The notes under the pieces: generated by a model
What the model was told of the DNA's origin: nothing
What the model saw: the letters and a program-made list of their open reading frames with translations, nothing else
Database searches by the model: none
Shown: one piece after another, positions 1 through 8,154 of the stretch
Numbering within the stretch: position 1 is the stretch's first letter
Layout of the letters: every line of letters begins with the position of its first letter
Made by a program: the position numbers and the translations under genes
Assembly (NCBI GenBank): GCA_913061505.1
Contig: CAJXSO010000001.1
Span: 186,001 to 250,000 of the forward strand
From: an uncultured Lutimaribacter sp.
Lineage (GTDB): Bacteria; Pseudomonadota; Alphaproteobacteria; Rhodobacterales; Rhodobacteraceae
Length of the DNA stretch: 64,000 bases
Reading direction: 5' to 3'

Positions 1-193
1 TGAAGGCGGTGCCGGAAAGCTGCTCGCCATAGAGGCCATAATTGCATTTTTGCGGGCTGTTCATGCCCTGAGGCAGGGCGCCTGGCAGGGCCTCGGTTTC
101 GAAATCATTGGCCCAGCCTGGCATATAGCCCGGCGTTGTGCCAACGGGCGTTGGCGCTTGGCGAAGCGGTTGGGCGTTGCTGTGCTGATTCAT
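1..193 (-). CDS. hmgA: Homogentisate 1,2-dioxygenase, N-terminal fragment
   Basis: Homogentisate 1,2-dioxygenase opens the aromatic ring of homogentisate in tyrosine/phenylalanine catabolism, giving maleylacetoacetate. Only the first 64 codons lie in the window; the gene continues past the left edge. The visible protein has the family's N-terminal signature ([13 protein letters not shown], then [20 protein letters not shown]), which is characteristic of HmgA. The start at 193 is set by an AGGAGG Shine-Dalgarno sequence about 7 nt upstream on the minus strand. The gene is divergent from a MarR regulator, a common arrangement for aromatic-acid catabolic operons, so the MarR protein probably controls it. 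Catalytic residues are outside the window. Confidence 0.9.
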   Translation of the reverse strand, partial: MNQHSNAQPLRQAPTPVGTTPGYMPGWANDFETEALPGALPQGMNSPQKCNYGLYGEQLSGTAF

Positions 194-227
194 AACGCAT
201 CCTCCAGTGGTTGGCATCGGCGTAATG

Positions 228-248
228 GTTGATTTTGTAACTAACAAC
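228..248. promoter_or_regulatory. Possible MarR operator between hmgA and the regulator
   Basis: This AT-rich stretch lies in the 70-nt divergent gap and has imperfect dyad symmetry with GTTG and CAAC arms. It is the only AT-rich symmetric sequence in the gap, where an autoregulated MarR protein would be expected to bind. The internal match is poor, so this is a weak inference. Confidence 0.25.
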
Positions 249-263
249 AGCTAGAGCAAGCCT

Positions 264-704
264 ATGCAAAAAAAAGACGCGTTTGATCTGCATCTATTCC
301 TGCCCTATCTGCTTAATCAGGCCGCCGAAGCCAGCAGCCTGAAATTCCAGCGCGCCTATAAAGACCGCTACGGCATTTTGCGCACCGAATGGCGGGTGCT
401 GTTTCACCTAGGTATCTATGGCCGCATGAATGCCAAGGAAATTGGCCTGCGTGCGCGCATCCACAAAACCAAGATCAGCCGCGCGGTGCAAAAGCTGGAA
501 CAGCGGCGGTTTTTAACCCGCGACACAGATACCACCGATCGCCGCCTTGAGTGGCTGACGCTGACACCGCAGGGGCGCGCGGCCTATGATGATTTGCGCG
601 CTTTGGCCCAAAGCTATGATAGCGAGTTATCTGCAGCCCTTGGCCCGGGCGAGGCCGCAGCGCTGCGTCAAGCGCTGCAAAAATTAGCGGATATGGCCGA
701 GTAA
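264..704 (+). CDS. MarR-family transcriptional regulator
   Basis: A 146-residue winged-helix regulator. The recognition helix lies around residues 66-82 (RIHKTKISRAVQKLEQ) and is followed by a wing with the usual DRR motif (TDTTDRRLEWLTLTPQG). Long N- and C-terminal helices fit the MarR dimer interface. Length is typical. It is divergent from hmgA with about 70 nt between the starts. MarR regulators in this position usually repress aromatic catabolic genes and release DNA when they bind the aromatic substrate or an intermediate, so homogentisate or a related phenolic acid is the likely ligand by inference. The Shine-Dalgarno sequence is weak. Confidence 0.85.
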   Translation: MQKKDAFDLHLFLPYLLNQAAEASSLKFQRAYKDRYGILRTEWRVLFHLGIYGRMNAKEIGLRARIHKTKISRAVQKLEQRRFLTRDTDTTDRRLEWLTLTPQGRAAYDDLRALAQSYDSELSAALGPGEAAALRQALQKLADMAE

Positions 705-741
705 TTCTTTACATCTTTGCTGCTTACGCTCAGATGGGCGC

Positions 742-1605
742 ATGACTGAACAGCTTAAAGGTTTGCTTATCACCACAGCCGGGGCGTTGCTGATCGTTCC
801 CGACTCGCTGTTTGTGCGCCTGATCGATGCCGATGCCCTGACCATTGCCTTTTGGCGTGCGTTGCTGGTGGGCGGGCTGATCACCTTGGGTGTGCTGGTT
901 TTGCAAGGCGCGCGCCCGTTTCGGGCCTTGATGGGAACGGGCATTTACGGCCTGCTCTATGTGGTGATCATGGGCGTTTCGACCAATCTGTTCATCATCG
1001 CGGTGGATCTGACCAGCGTGGCCAATGTGGTGTTTATCATCGCCGCGATGCCAGTTTTTGCGGCCATCTACAGCCGTATCTTTCTGGCCGAGCCTATAAG
1101 CCGGCGTATGGTGATAACGATGGCGGCCGTGTTTTTGGGGCTGGGCATTATCGCCTATGGATCGGGCAACAATGAAAACACCAGTTATTTGGGCGATTTC
1201 GTGGCCCTGATGGTGGCGGCCCTGTTTGCCGCAGCGCTGACTGTGGCACGCAAGGTGCGCAATGTTTCCATGGTGCCTGGCGTGGGGCTGGCCTATCTGC
1301 TGAGCGCGGCTGTTTTGCTGGCCATGACCGACCCCTTTGCCGTGGCGCCCGACAAATGGCATTTTGTGCCGCTGCATAGCGGAATTATCGTGCTCAGCGC
1401 GGTCTGCCTGGCCTTGGGCCCGCGCTATATTACCTCGGCCGAGGTGGCATTGCTGATCTTGCTGGAATCGGTATTGGCGCCACTTTTGGTGTGGGCGGTG
1501 GTGGGCGAACACCCCGGCCATTACGCGCTGGCCGGGGGGGCTGTGGTGGTTGGCGCCCTGGCGGTTTCAAACACAGTGGCCCTGATGCGGCGCAAACGCG
1601 CCTGA
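742..1605 (+). CDS. EamA/DMT-family transporter
   Basis: A 287-residue inner-membrane protein with about ten hydrophobic segments in two repeated EamA halves, the layout of the drug/metabolite transporter superfamily. The first half begins at LKGLLITTAGALLIVPDSLFVRL and contains the usual conserved FWRALLVGG region; the second half ends with a small-residue helix and a basic tail (MRRKRA). The substrate cannot be told from sequence. It starts 37 nt after the MarR gene on the same strand and may be cotranscribed with it. It converges on another DMT transporter gene. Confidence 0.85.
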   Translation: MTEQLKGLLITTAGALLIVPDSLFVRLIDADALTIAFWRALLVGGLITLGVLVLQGARPFRALMGTGIYGLLYVVIMGVSTNLFIIAVDLTSVANVVFIIAAMPVFAAIYSRIFLAEPISRRMVITMAAVFLGLGIIAYGSGNNENTSYLGDFVALMVAALFAAALTVARKVRNVSMVPGVGLAYLLSAAVLLAMTDPFAVAPDKWHFVPLHSGIIVLSAVCLALGPRYITSAEVALLILLESVLAPLLVWAVVGEHPGHYALAGGAVVVGALAVSNTVALMRRKRA

Positions 1606-1619
1606 CCGGGGCGCAGCGC

Positions 1620-2513
1620 CTAAGCCGCTTTGGCCTGGCGTTCACGCCACAGGGTGAACAGCCCTGCCATCACGATGATGACCGTGCCAATGGCCACATT
1701 GGTGCGGATCACCTCGCCAAAGGCAAACACCCCAAGGATCGAGGCAAAGACCAGTTGCAGATAGGCAAAGGGCTGCACGGCGCTGGCCTCGGCCACCTCG
1801 TAGCATTTGATCAACAGCCAATGCCCCAGCGCGCCGGTCAGGCACAACAGCCCCATCCACAGCCAATCGCCCGGCAGCATGGGCTGCCAAAACCAGATGC
1901 CCACCGCCGTCATGGCCACCACACCCACGGTGCCTGTCCAGAAAAACGAGGTGGCGGCACTATCGCGCCGGGCCACATAGCGCGTAAGCAACCCGTAAAG
2001 GGCAAACATCAGGGCCGAAATCAACGGGATGATGGCCGCGGGTTGGAAAACGCCAAAGCCCGGCTCTAGAATAATGATCACCCCGACAAAGCCCACACCA
2101 ATAGCCGCCCAGCGCCGCCAGCCCACAGCCTCGCCCAATACCGGGCCAGACAGCGCGGCAATCAACAGCGGGTAGCAGGCAAAAACCGCATGGCTTTCCA
2201 CCAGCCCCAGTATGGTAAAACCCCAGATCGCGATGCAGATTTCAGCCACCAGCAAAAGCGCCCGAAAACTTTGCACCAAGGGCTGGCTGGTGGCCGCCGC
2301 GGCCCGCAACCCACCGGCCTTGCGCGCGGCCACGGTCATGACAAACAGCGCAAAAAACCAATAGCGGATCATCACCACCATCAGCACGTTATATTCCGAG
2401 GCCAGATGCCGGCTGATGCCGTCTTGCAGCGCAAACACCAAGGTGGTGGCCACCATCAACAGAATTCCCAGCCGCGAATTTGACGCCTGCTGCACATAGG
2501 GGGTTTGCGCCAT
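1620..2513 (-). CDS. EamA/DMT-family transporter
   Basis: A 297-residue protein with ten predicted transmembrane helices and two EamA repeats (first around residues 12-145, second around 155-285). Motifs typical of the family include an early TTLVFALQDGISRHLAS segment and a helix-10 region with the conserved FGEVI. Substrate unknown; relatives export metabolites such as amino acids. It follows mnmD with only 9 nt between them on the same strand, so the two are probably cotranscribed although no functional link is obvious. It converges on the neighbouring DMT transporter with a 14-nt gap that contains a short GC palindrome. Confidence 0.85.
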   Translation of the reverse strand: MAQTPYVQQASNSRLGILLMVATTLVFALQDGISRHLASEYNVLMVVMIRYWFFALFVMTVAARKAGGLRAAAATSQPLVQSFRALLLVAEICIAIWGFTILGLVESHAVFACYPLLIAALSGPVLGEAVGWRRWAAIGVGFVGVIIILEPGFGVFQPAAIIPLISALMFALYGLLTRYVARRDSAATSFFWTGTVGVVAMTAVGIWFWQPMLPGDWLWMGLLCLTGALGHWLLIKCYEVAEASAVQPFAYLQLVFASILGVFAFGEVIRTNVAIGTVIIVMAGLFTLWRERQAKAA

Positions 2514-2522
2514 GATTTGCTT

Positions 2523-3194
2523 TTAGCCTTTTTTTGCCACGCTCATGTGGCGTTTTCGCCCGTATCCGGGCATGCGCGCTACTGTGAAACCGACATCTGC
2601 CAGCCCACGCCGGACAAAACCTGCCGCGGTATAGGTGGCCAAGGTGCCCCCCGGGGCGGTATGCGCATGCACCGCCGCCAGCAATGGCGGCTCCCATAGC
2701 TCGGGGTTTTTTGCCGGTGAAAACCCATCCAAAAACCACGCATCGGCCTGCCCCGCCCAATGCGGCAAGGTTTCGCGTGCATCACCCAAAATCAGGGAAA
2801 AATGCAGATCGGGCAGATCTACCTGCGTGGGCGTTTCGGCCAATGCGGCCAGAACCGGTTGCGCCAGATCTTGCAGCTCGGGAAAGGCGGCAAGGGCGCG
2901 CGCCATATCGGCCAGCGCCATTGGAAAGGCCTCGAAACTGGTAAAATATAGCCGCCCCCCCTGCCCCGATTGGCGCCACAGCTGCCACGTGGCCAGCAGG
3001 TTTAACCCCGTGCCAAAGCCCAGCTCGGCCACGTGAAAGCCCGGGCAAAACCGCCCCGGCAACCCGTTGCCCGCCAAAAACGTGTGCCGCGTTTCTGCCA
3101 AACCGTTTTCAAGGCTGAAATACGGGTCGTCAAAACGCTGCGAAACGGGCACTTGCGCCTCGCGCCATGTCAGCTGGGCTGTCTGGTCTTGCAT
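2523..3194 (-). CDS. mnmD: tRNA 5-methylaminomethyl-2-thiouridine methyltransferase (MnmD, MnmC N-terminal half)
   Basis: A stand-alone version of the methyltransferase half of MnmC. It converts 5-aminomethyl(-2-thio)uridine at tRNA wobble position 34 to the methylaminomethyl form, using S-adenosylmethionine. The SAM-binding motif is AELGFGTGLNLLATW (near residue 57), and the family-specific motif DAWFLDGFSPAKNPELW appears near residue 165. I chose the start at 3194 (223 aa) because it lies after a GGGGATAG-like ribosome site and gives the expected N-terminus with FDDPYFS; an upstream in-frame start would run into the divergent promoter region. The FAD-oxidase half of the pathway appears to be the divergent gene next door. 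Confidence 0.88.
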   Translation of the reverse strand: MQDQTAQLTWREAQVPVSQRFDDPYFSLENGLAETRHTFLAGNGLPGRFCPGFHVAELGFGTGLNLLATWQLWRQSGQGGRLYFTSFEAFPMALADMARALAAFPELQDLAQPVLAALAETPTQVDLPDLHFSLILGDARETLPHWAGQADAWFLDGFSPAKNPELWEPPLLAAVHAHTAPGGTLATYTAAGFVRRGLADVGFTVARMPGYGRKRHMSVAKKG

Positions 3195-3241
3195 GGAACT
3201 ATCCCCTAGAGATGGGGGCACAATGACCCGGGGGGAAAACG

Positions 3242-4279
3242 ATGGCAATGGCCGAGATCACAGTGCGCGGCGCGGGCATTTTTGGCCTGTCTATCGCATG
3301 GGAATGCCTGCGCCGGGGGGCGCGTGTGCAGGTGATCGATCCGCATGGGCCGGGCGCCGGGGCCAGCGGTGGGCTGGTGGGCGCCCTGGCCCCCCATGTG
3401 CCCGAAAACTGGAACGCCAAGAAAGCCTTTCAGTTAGACAGCCTGCTGATGGCGGGCCAGTTTTGGGCCGGGGTGGCACAGGCCGGCGGCCAAGATCCGG
3501 GCTATGGGCGCACGGGGCGGTATCAGCCCATTGCAGATGACGCGGCGCTGGCCCTGGCGCAGGCGCGCGCCACAGGGGCGCAATCGCTGTGGCAAGGCCA
3601 GGCCGATTGGCAGATCGTAGAGCAAAAAACCGCAGGCCCGCTTGCGCCTGAAAGCCCCACTGGCCTGCTGATCCATGACACGCTTACCGCGCGGCTGCAC
3701 CCGCAGGCAGCTTGCCGGGCCTTGGTGGCAGCCATCACCGCCCGCGGCGGGCAGATCACGGCCCAGGGCCCAGATCGCGGGCTGGTGGTGCATGCCACCG
3801 GCGTGGCCGGGCTGCGCGAGATCAGCGCCGAATGCGGCAAAAACTTTGGCGATGGCGTGAAAGGGCAGGCCGCGCTTTTGCAGCTGGCGCAGCCCTTGGC
3901 GCCGCAGGTTTTTGCCAATGGCGTGCATATCGTGCCCCATGCCGATGGCACCACCGCCATCGGCTCGACCAGCGAGCGGGTTTTTGACAGCCCCGACAGC
4001 ACCGATGCCCAGCTAGACGCGGTGATCGAGGCGGCCTGCCTTGCCCTGCCAGCACTGCGCGGCGCGCCGGTTTTGGCCCGTTGGGCCGGGCTGCGCCCCC
4101 GCGCCCGCAGCCGCGCCCCGGTGCTGGGCGCACATCCCACCAAAGAGGGGCAGTTTATTGCCAATGGCGGGTTCAAAATTGGCTTTGGCATGGCGCCAAA
4201 AGTGGCGCAAACCATGGCGCTGCTGCTGCTTGAGGGGCAAGACACCATTCCCGATGGGTTTCGTGCCAGCGCCCTATAA
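3242..4279 (+). CDS. FAD-dependent oxidoreductase, likely MnmC oxidase-type (DAO fold)
   Basis: A 345-residue flavoprotein of the glycine/D-amino-acid oxidase fold. The FAD dinucleotide motif is at the N-terminus (VRGAGIFGLSIAWECLRRG), followed by GAGASGGLVGALAPHVPENW, which resembles the GASGxxxGALYP segment of MnmC C-terminal oxidase domains. Near the C-terminus is WAGLRPRARSRAPVLG and the substrate-side NGGFKIGFGMAPK. MnmC oxidase removes the carboxymethyl group from cmnm5U34 before the methylation step done by MnmD. The divergent mnmD neighbour supports that role; a general amino-acid oxidase remains possible. A strong GGGGGGAAAA ribosome site precedes the start. The 3' end overlaps the convergent AEC gene by 6 nt. 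Confidence 0.7.
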   Translation: MAMAEITVRGAGIFGLSIAWECLRRGARVQVIDPHGPGAGASGGLVGALAPHVPENWNAKKAFQLDSLLMAGQFWAGVAQAGGQDPGYGRTGRYQPIADDAALALAQARATGAQSLWQGQADWQIVEQKTAGPLAPESPTGLLIHDTLTARLHPQAACRALVAAITARGGQITAQGPDRGLVVHATGVAGLREISAECGKNFGDGVKGQAALLQLAQPLAPQVFANGVHIVPHADGTTAIGSTSERVFDSPDSTDAQLDAVIEAACLALPALRGAPVLARWAGLRPRARSRAPVLGAHPTKEGQFIANGGFKIGFGMAPKVAQTMALLLLEGQDTIPDGFRASAL

Positions 4280-5221
4280 CAGCCAAAACAGCGCCACGCT
4301 CAGCGTCAGCGCCGATATCAACGTGGCCATCACAACCGATAGCGCCGCCAGCCCCTCGCAGCCGCATTCCTGCGCAAACAGCGGATAGACGCTGAACATC
4401 GGCATCGCCGCCGATAGCACCAGCGCCGTGGCCATCATGCCCTGTGGCACAGGCAGGCCAAAGCCCGGCAGCACAATCAACAGCGCCACCGCCAAGGCCG
4501 GGTGCAGCAGCAGTTTGGCCAAGCTGATCTGCAGCGCAGCACCCCGATCGGCCTGCAGCGGATAGCCCGCAATCGCCACCCCGATGGAAATCAGCGCAAC
4601 GGGCGCGGCGCTGGCGGCCAGCAGATCTAACACCCTGAAAACAGGGGCAGGCACAGGCAGTTTCAGGGCCGACAGCGCCAAGCCAACCAACAACCCAATC
4701 ACCAGGGGGCGGCGCAGCAGCGACAGCAGGCTATGGCCCGCCATCCGCAGCACACCCGCGCCCTGCGCATCGGGCCGCGCCAGCTGGATCAGCACCAAGG
4801 CCAGTGGAATTTGCACCAAGTTTTCAACCAGAAAATTCAGCGCCAAAATCATGCCTGCCGCATCGGGAAACACCATCAGCATCACTGGAAACCCAACAAA
4901 GCCCGAGTTTGCACAAGATGCCCCCATCGCCGCGGTGGCCGCGCGCGCACGGCCCTGCCCCTGCGCCAAAAAGGCGCCATAGGCCAGCCCCATACTGCCC
5001 AAGCCCGCAGCCAAGAACACCAGCAAATAGCCCGGCTGCACCACATCCGCCAGATCGCGCCGCGCAATCGCCCCGCACAGCAGCGCCGGCAAGGCAAAAT
5101 TCATCACCAGCCCCGATAAAACGCGCTGATCCCCGGGGCGAAACACGCCCGCACGCAGGCCCAGCCAGCCCAGACCAATCAGCGTGAATATCGGGGCGAT
5201 TATGCCGATCAGCGCCGCCAT
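4274..5221 (-). CDS. AEC-family transporter (auxin efflux carrier type)
   Basis: A 315-residue inner-membrane protein with ten predicted helices and the AEC/membrane transport protein signature: an N-terminal PIFTLIGLGWLGLRAG helix, a central hydrophilic loop, and a second half starting RRPLVIGLLVGLALS. Bacterial members export or import small organic acids such as malate; the substrate cannot be assigned here. Its ATG directly follows the TAG stop of the HD-domain gene with no spacer, so it is the third cistron of the aroC operon and probably depends on coupled translation. It ends in a 6-nt tail-to-tail overlap with the FAD oxidase gene. Confidence 0.85.
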   Translation of the reverse strand: MAALIGIIAPIFTLIGLGWLGLRAGVFRPGDQRVLSGLVMNFALPALLCGAIARRDLADVVQPGYLLVFLAAGLGSMGLAYGAFLAQGQGRARAATAAMGASCANSGFVGFPVMLMVFPDAAGMILALNFLVENLVQIPLALVLIQLARPDAQGAGVLRMAGHSLLSLLRRPLVIGLLVGLALSALKLPVPAPVFRVLDLLAASAAPVALISIGVAIAGYPLQADRGAALQISLAKLLLHPALAVALLIVLPGFGLPVPQGMMATALVLSAAMPMFSVYPLFAQECGCEGLAALSVVMATLISALTLSVALFWLL

Positions 5222-5881
5222 CTACAGCCCCCAATCCTGCGGCAGCGGCTGGCCCAATTCTGCCGCCAAAGCGTGCAGATATTGGCGCATCACCGCCAGG
5301 CGCGCCCGGGCCATGCGGCGCCCAGCATCGGTGGCCATGGCCTCGCCCAGGCGCAACAGCTTGGCGGGCCAGTGATCTATGGCAAAGGCGCTATCATCTA
5401 GGGGCCGCGATTGGGCAAAGGGATCGGCTGCATCATAAAGCGGGCGGGCCAGCGCCCCCGATACCAGGAAGGTGCGCGCAATGCCGATGGCGCCCAGCGC
5501 ATCCAGCCGATCGGCATCTTGCAAAATACGCGCCTCGGGGGTTTGCGGGGCGATACCTGCAGAAAAGCTATGCGCCGCGATCGCGTGGCAGGCCAGATCT
5601 ACGCTGGCGGCGGCCAGCCCAAGGCGGGCCATCACCGGCCTGGCCGCTTGCGCCGACAGGCGCGAGGCCTGGGCGCGGTTGGGCGCATCTTTGGGCAGGT
5701 TCACCAGATCGTGCAGATAGGCCGCAGCACATAGGGCTGCGTGATCGATGCCATCAAAGCTGGCCGCAATCGCCTGGGCATTGGCCCAAACCCGGTCAAG
5801 ATGGGCGATATCATGCGCGCTGTCTGCCGCCATCTGTGCCTGCGCCTCAGCGCGCAGCTGGGCCTGCAGGGCGTGGCTCAT
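5222..5881 (-). CDS. HD-domain phosphohydrolase
   Basis: A 219-residue metal-dependent phosphohydrolase of the HD superfamily (YpgQ/YedJ-like). The metal-binding pattern is present: an early [15 protein letters not shown] segment, the HD pair in [15 protein letters not shown], a later His in HAIAAHSFS, and Asp in [18 protein letters not shown]. Such proteins often hydrolyse nucleotides, but the true substrate is unknown. I place the start at 5881 because that ATG overlaps the aroC stop as ATGA, which implies translational coupling; longer in-frame extensions upstream would lie inside aroC. It is followed without a gap by the AEC transporter. Confidence 0.85.
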   Translation of the reverse strand: MSHALQAQLRAEAQAQMAADSAHDIAHLDRVWANAQAIAASFDGIDHAALCAAAYLHDLVNLPKDAPNRAQASRLSAQAARPVMARLGLAAASVDLACHAIAAHSFSAGIAPQTPEARILQDADRLDALGAIGIARTFLVSGALARPLYDAADPFAQSRPLDDSAFAIDHWPAKLLRLGEAMATDAGRRMARARLAVMRQYLHALAAELGQPLPQDWGL

Positions 5882-6981
5882 CCAATATGGCCGCGATTGG
5901 CGCCAATTTGGCCACGGTGCAGCAAGATATGATCGAGCAAGACACAGGCCATCATCGCCTCGCCCACCGGCACCGCGCGGATCCCAACACAAGGGTCGTG
6001 CCGCCCCTTGGTGATAATCTCGGCCGCATCGCCCCCTTTGGTGATGGTTTGGCGCGGCCGCAAAATCGACGAGGTGGGTTTCACCGCAAAGCGCACCACC
6101 ACATCTTGGCCGGTGGTGATACCGCCCAAAATACCGCCCGCATGGTTGCTGGAATAAACCGGCTGGCCATCATTACCCATAAAGATTTCATCGGCATTTT
6201 CTTCGCCGGTCAGGGTGGCGGCATTCATGCCCTCGCCAATTTCAACGCCCTTGACGGCGTTGATCGACATCATCGCCGCGGCCAGATCGGTATCCATTTT
6301 GCCATAAATCGGCGCCCCCAGCCCGGCGGGCACGCCGCGCGCCACCACCTCGATCACGCCGCCCACCGAATTGCCGCTTTTGCGCAGCGCGTCCAAATAA
6401 TCGGCCCACTGCTGTGCGGCCTGGGCATCGGGGCACCAAAACGGGTTTTGCCCGATTTCTGCTGCGTCAAATCGGGCGCGCGAAATGGCATGCGGGCCAA
6501 TCTGCGTCATATAGCCGGTAATCTGCAGCCCCGGCACCAGTTGCGCCAAGGCCGCGCGCGCCAGCCCACCCGCCGCCACGCGCGCGGCCGTTTCGCGCGC
6601 AGACGAGCGGCCACCACCGCGATAATCGCGGATGCCGTATTTTTGCCAATAGGTAATATCGGCGTGGCCCGGGCGGAATTTTTCGGCAATATCGCCATAA
6701 TCTTTTGATCGCTGATCGGTGTTTTCGATCATCAGCTGCACAGGCGTGCCCGTGGTCTGCCCCTCGAATACCCCTGATAAAATCTTTACCGCATCCGGCT
6801 CGCGGCGCTGGGTGGTGTAGCGCGATTGCCCGGGCTTGCGCTGATCCAGCCAATGCTGCAGCGCGGCCTCGTCAATGGGCACACCGGGTGGGCAGCCATC
6901 AACCGTTGCGCCCAGCGCAGGCCCATGGCTTTCGCCCCAAGTGGTAACGCGGAATAGATGCCCAAAGCTATTAAGCGACAT
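5878..6981 (-). CDS. aroC: Chorismate synthase
   Basis: Chorismate synthase (367 aa) makes chorismate from 5-enolpyruvylshikimate 3-phosphate, the last shikimate step, and needs reduced FMN. The protein begins [20 protein letters not shown], the family signature with its FMN/substrate-binding GESHG. It also has [30 protein letters not shown], and a C-terminal [16 protein letters not shown] and [15 protein letters not shown]. The start at 6981 is supported by a GGGGGC purine-rich site 5-10 nt upstream; the frame remains open far upstream into deoC but that is non-coding. It heads an operon with the HD phosphohydrolase and AEC transporter and is divergent from deoC. Confidence 0.97.
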   Translation of the reverse strand: MSLNSFGHLFRVTTWGESHGPALGATVDGCPPGVPIDEAALQHWLDQRKPGQSRYTTQRREPDAVKILSGVFEGQTTGTPVQLMIENTDQRSKDYGDIAEKFRPGHADITYWQKYGIRDYRGGGRSSARETAARVAAGGLARAALAQLVPGLQITGYMTQIGPHAISRARFDAAEIGQNPFWCPDAQAAQQWADYLDALRKSGNSVGGVIEVVARGVPAGLGAPIYGKMDTDLAAAMMSINAVKGVEIGEGMNAATLTGEENADEIFMGNDGQPVYSSNHAGGILGGITTGQDVVVRFAVKPTSSILRPRQTITKGGDAAEIITKGRHDPCVGIRAVPVGEAMMACVLLDHILLHRGQIGANRGHIG

Positions 6982-7101
6982 AGCTGCCCCCTGATATTGC
7001 CGCTTGGGGTTACCCGATTGCGGCGGCACGTGCAATCGCAGCCTGCTTGCCAAGGGCAGGCACCCATGCCAGTTTTCCCCCATCCCAAAAAGGATGATGA
7101 T

Positions 7102-8121
7102 ATGCGCCCCACCCAAACCACGCCGCACACAGCAGCCAGCGTGCCCCCCACCACAGCCACGCAGCTGCCGCAACTGGGCGCTGCGCGCAACCCCGGCACA
7201 GCGCTTGATATGGCGTGGGTGCGCAGCGCGCAGGCCAATACCTCGGCGATCGAGCGGCGGGTGGCCAGCCTGCCGGGGCGGCGCAGCGTAAAGGGCGCCT
7301 ATCAGGCCGCCTGGCTGGCGCGTGCGGTGTCTTGCATCGATCTGACAACGCTCTCGGGCGATGATACCGCCGATCGCGTGGCGCGCCTGTGCGCCAAAGC
7401 CCGCCAGCCCGTGCGCGCCGATATCTTGGCGCAGCTGGGCCTGCCGGGGCTGCAGGTGGGGGCGGTATGCGTGTATCACGAAATGGTGGCGCCTGCGGTG
7501 CGCGCGCTGGCAGGCAGCGGCATTCCGGTGGCGGCTGTATCCACGGGCTTTCCTGCCGGCCTGTCGCCCCTGCCCCTGCGCATCGCTGAAATCGAGGCCA
7601 GCGTGCAGGCGGGCGCCCAAGAGATCGACATCGTGATTTCGCGCCGCCATGTCTTGGGTGGCGATTGGGGCGCGCTTTATCAGGAAATGCGCAGCTTTCG
7701 CGCGGCCTGTGGCGGGGCGCATGTAAAGGCCATTTTGGCCACCGGCGAATTGGGCAGCCTGCGCAATGTGGCCCGGGCCAGTTTGGTATGTATGATGGCG
7801 GGGGCCGATTTCATCAAAACCTCGACAGGCAAAGAAAGCGTGAACGCCACATTGCCCGTGAGCCTGGTGATGCTGCGCGCCATCCGCGACTATTATCAGC
7901 GCACCGGCCATAAAGTGGGCTATAAGCCCGCCGGTGGCATCTCAAAGGCCAAAGACGCGCTGAGCTATCTGGCCTTGGTGCACGACGAGCTAGGCACAGG
8001 CTGGCTGCACCCGGATCTGCTGCGCTTTGGCGCCTCCAGCTTGCTGGGCGATATCGAGCAGCAATTGGAACATCACGTAAGCGGCGCCTATTCGGCCCCC
8101 TGGCACCACCCCATGGGCTAG
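7102..8121 (+). CDS. deoC: Deoxyribose-phosphate aldolase
   Basis: DeoC (339 aa) splits 2-deoxyribose 5-phosphate into acetaldehyde and glyceraldehyde 3-phosphate. The Schiff-base lysine sits in [11 protein letters not shown] and the second active-site lysine in VGYKPAGGI; the catalytic Asp is in EIDIVISR. The protein is about 80 residues longer than E. coli DeoC, mainly through an N-terminal helical region seen in the longer eukaryote/alphaproteobacterial type. The start at 7102 follows an AAGGATG ribosome site. The next gene, 33 nt downstream, is a two-domain aldehyde dehydrogenase that could oxidise the acetaldehyde, so the pair probably forms a deoxynucleoside salvage/catabolism operon. 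Confidence 0.95.
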   Translation: MRPTQTTPHTAASVPPTTATQLPQLGAARNPGTALDMAWVRSAQANTSAIERRVASLPGRRSVKGAYQAAWLARAVSCIDLTTLSGDDTADRVARLCAKARQPVRADILAQLGLPGLQVGAVCVYHEMVAPAVRALAGSGIPVAAVSTGFPAGLSPLPLRIAEIEASVQAGAQEIDIVISRRHVLGGDWGALYQEMRSFRAACGGAHVKAILATGELGSLRNVARASLVCMMAGADFIKTSTGKESVNATLPVSLVMLRAIRDYYQRTGHKVGYKPAGGISKAKDALSYLALVHDELGTGWLHPDLLRFGASSLLGDIEQQLEHHVSGAYSAPWHHPMG

Positions 8122-8154
8122 GCCCAGCCCTGAAAGGCAAAGCAAAGGCAGATC

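Noticed and set aside
730-1521. Long opposite-strand open frames inside transporters and other GC-rich genes (for example 730-1521 minus)
   Set aside because: Composition is His/Gln/Arg-rich and typical of shadow frames; the other strand encodes clear transporter sequence.
6982-7911. N-terminal extension of aroC open frame to 7911
   Set aside because: It overlaps deoC on the opposite strand and shows no family similarity; AroC starts at 6981 with its own ribosome site.
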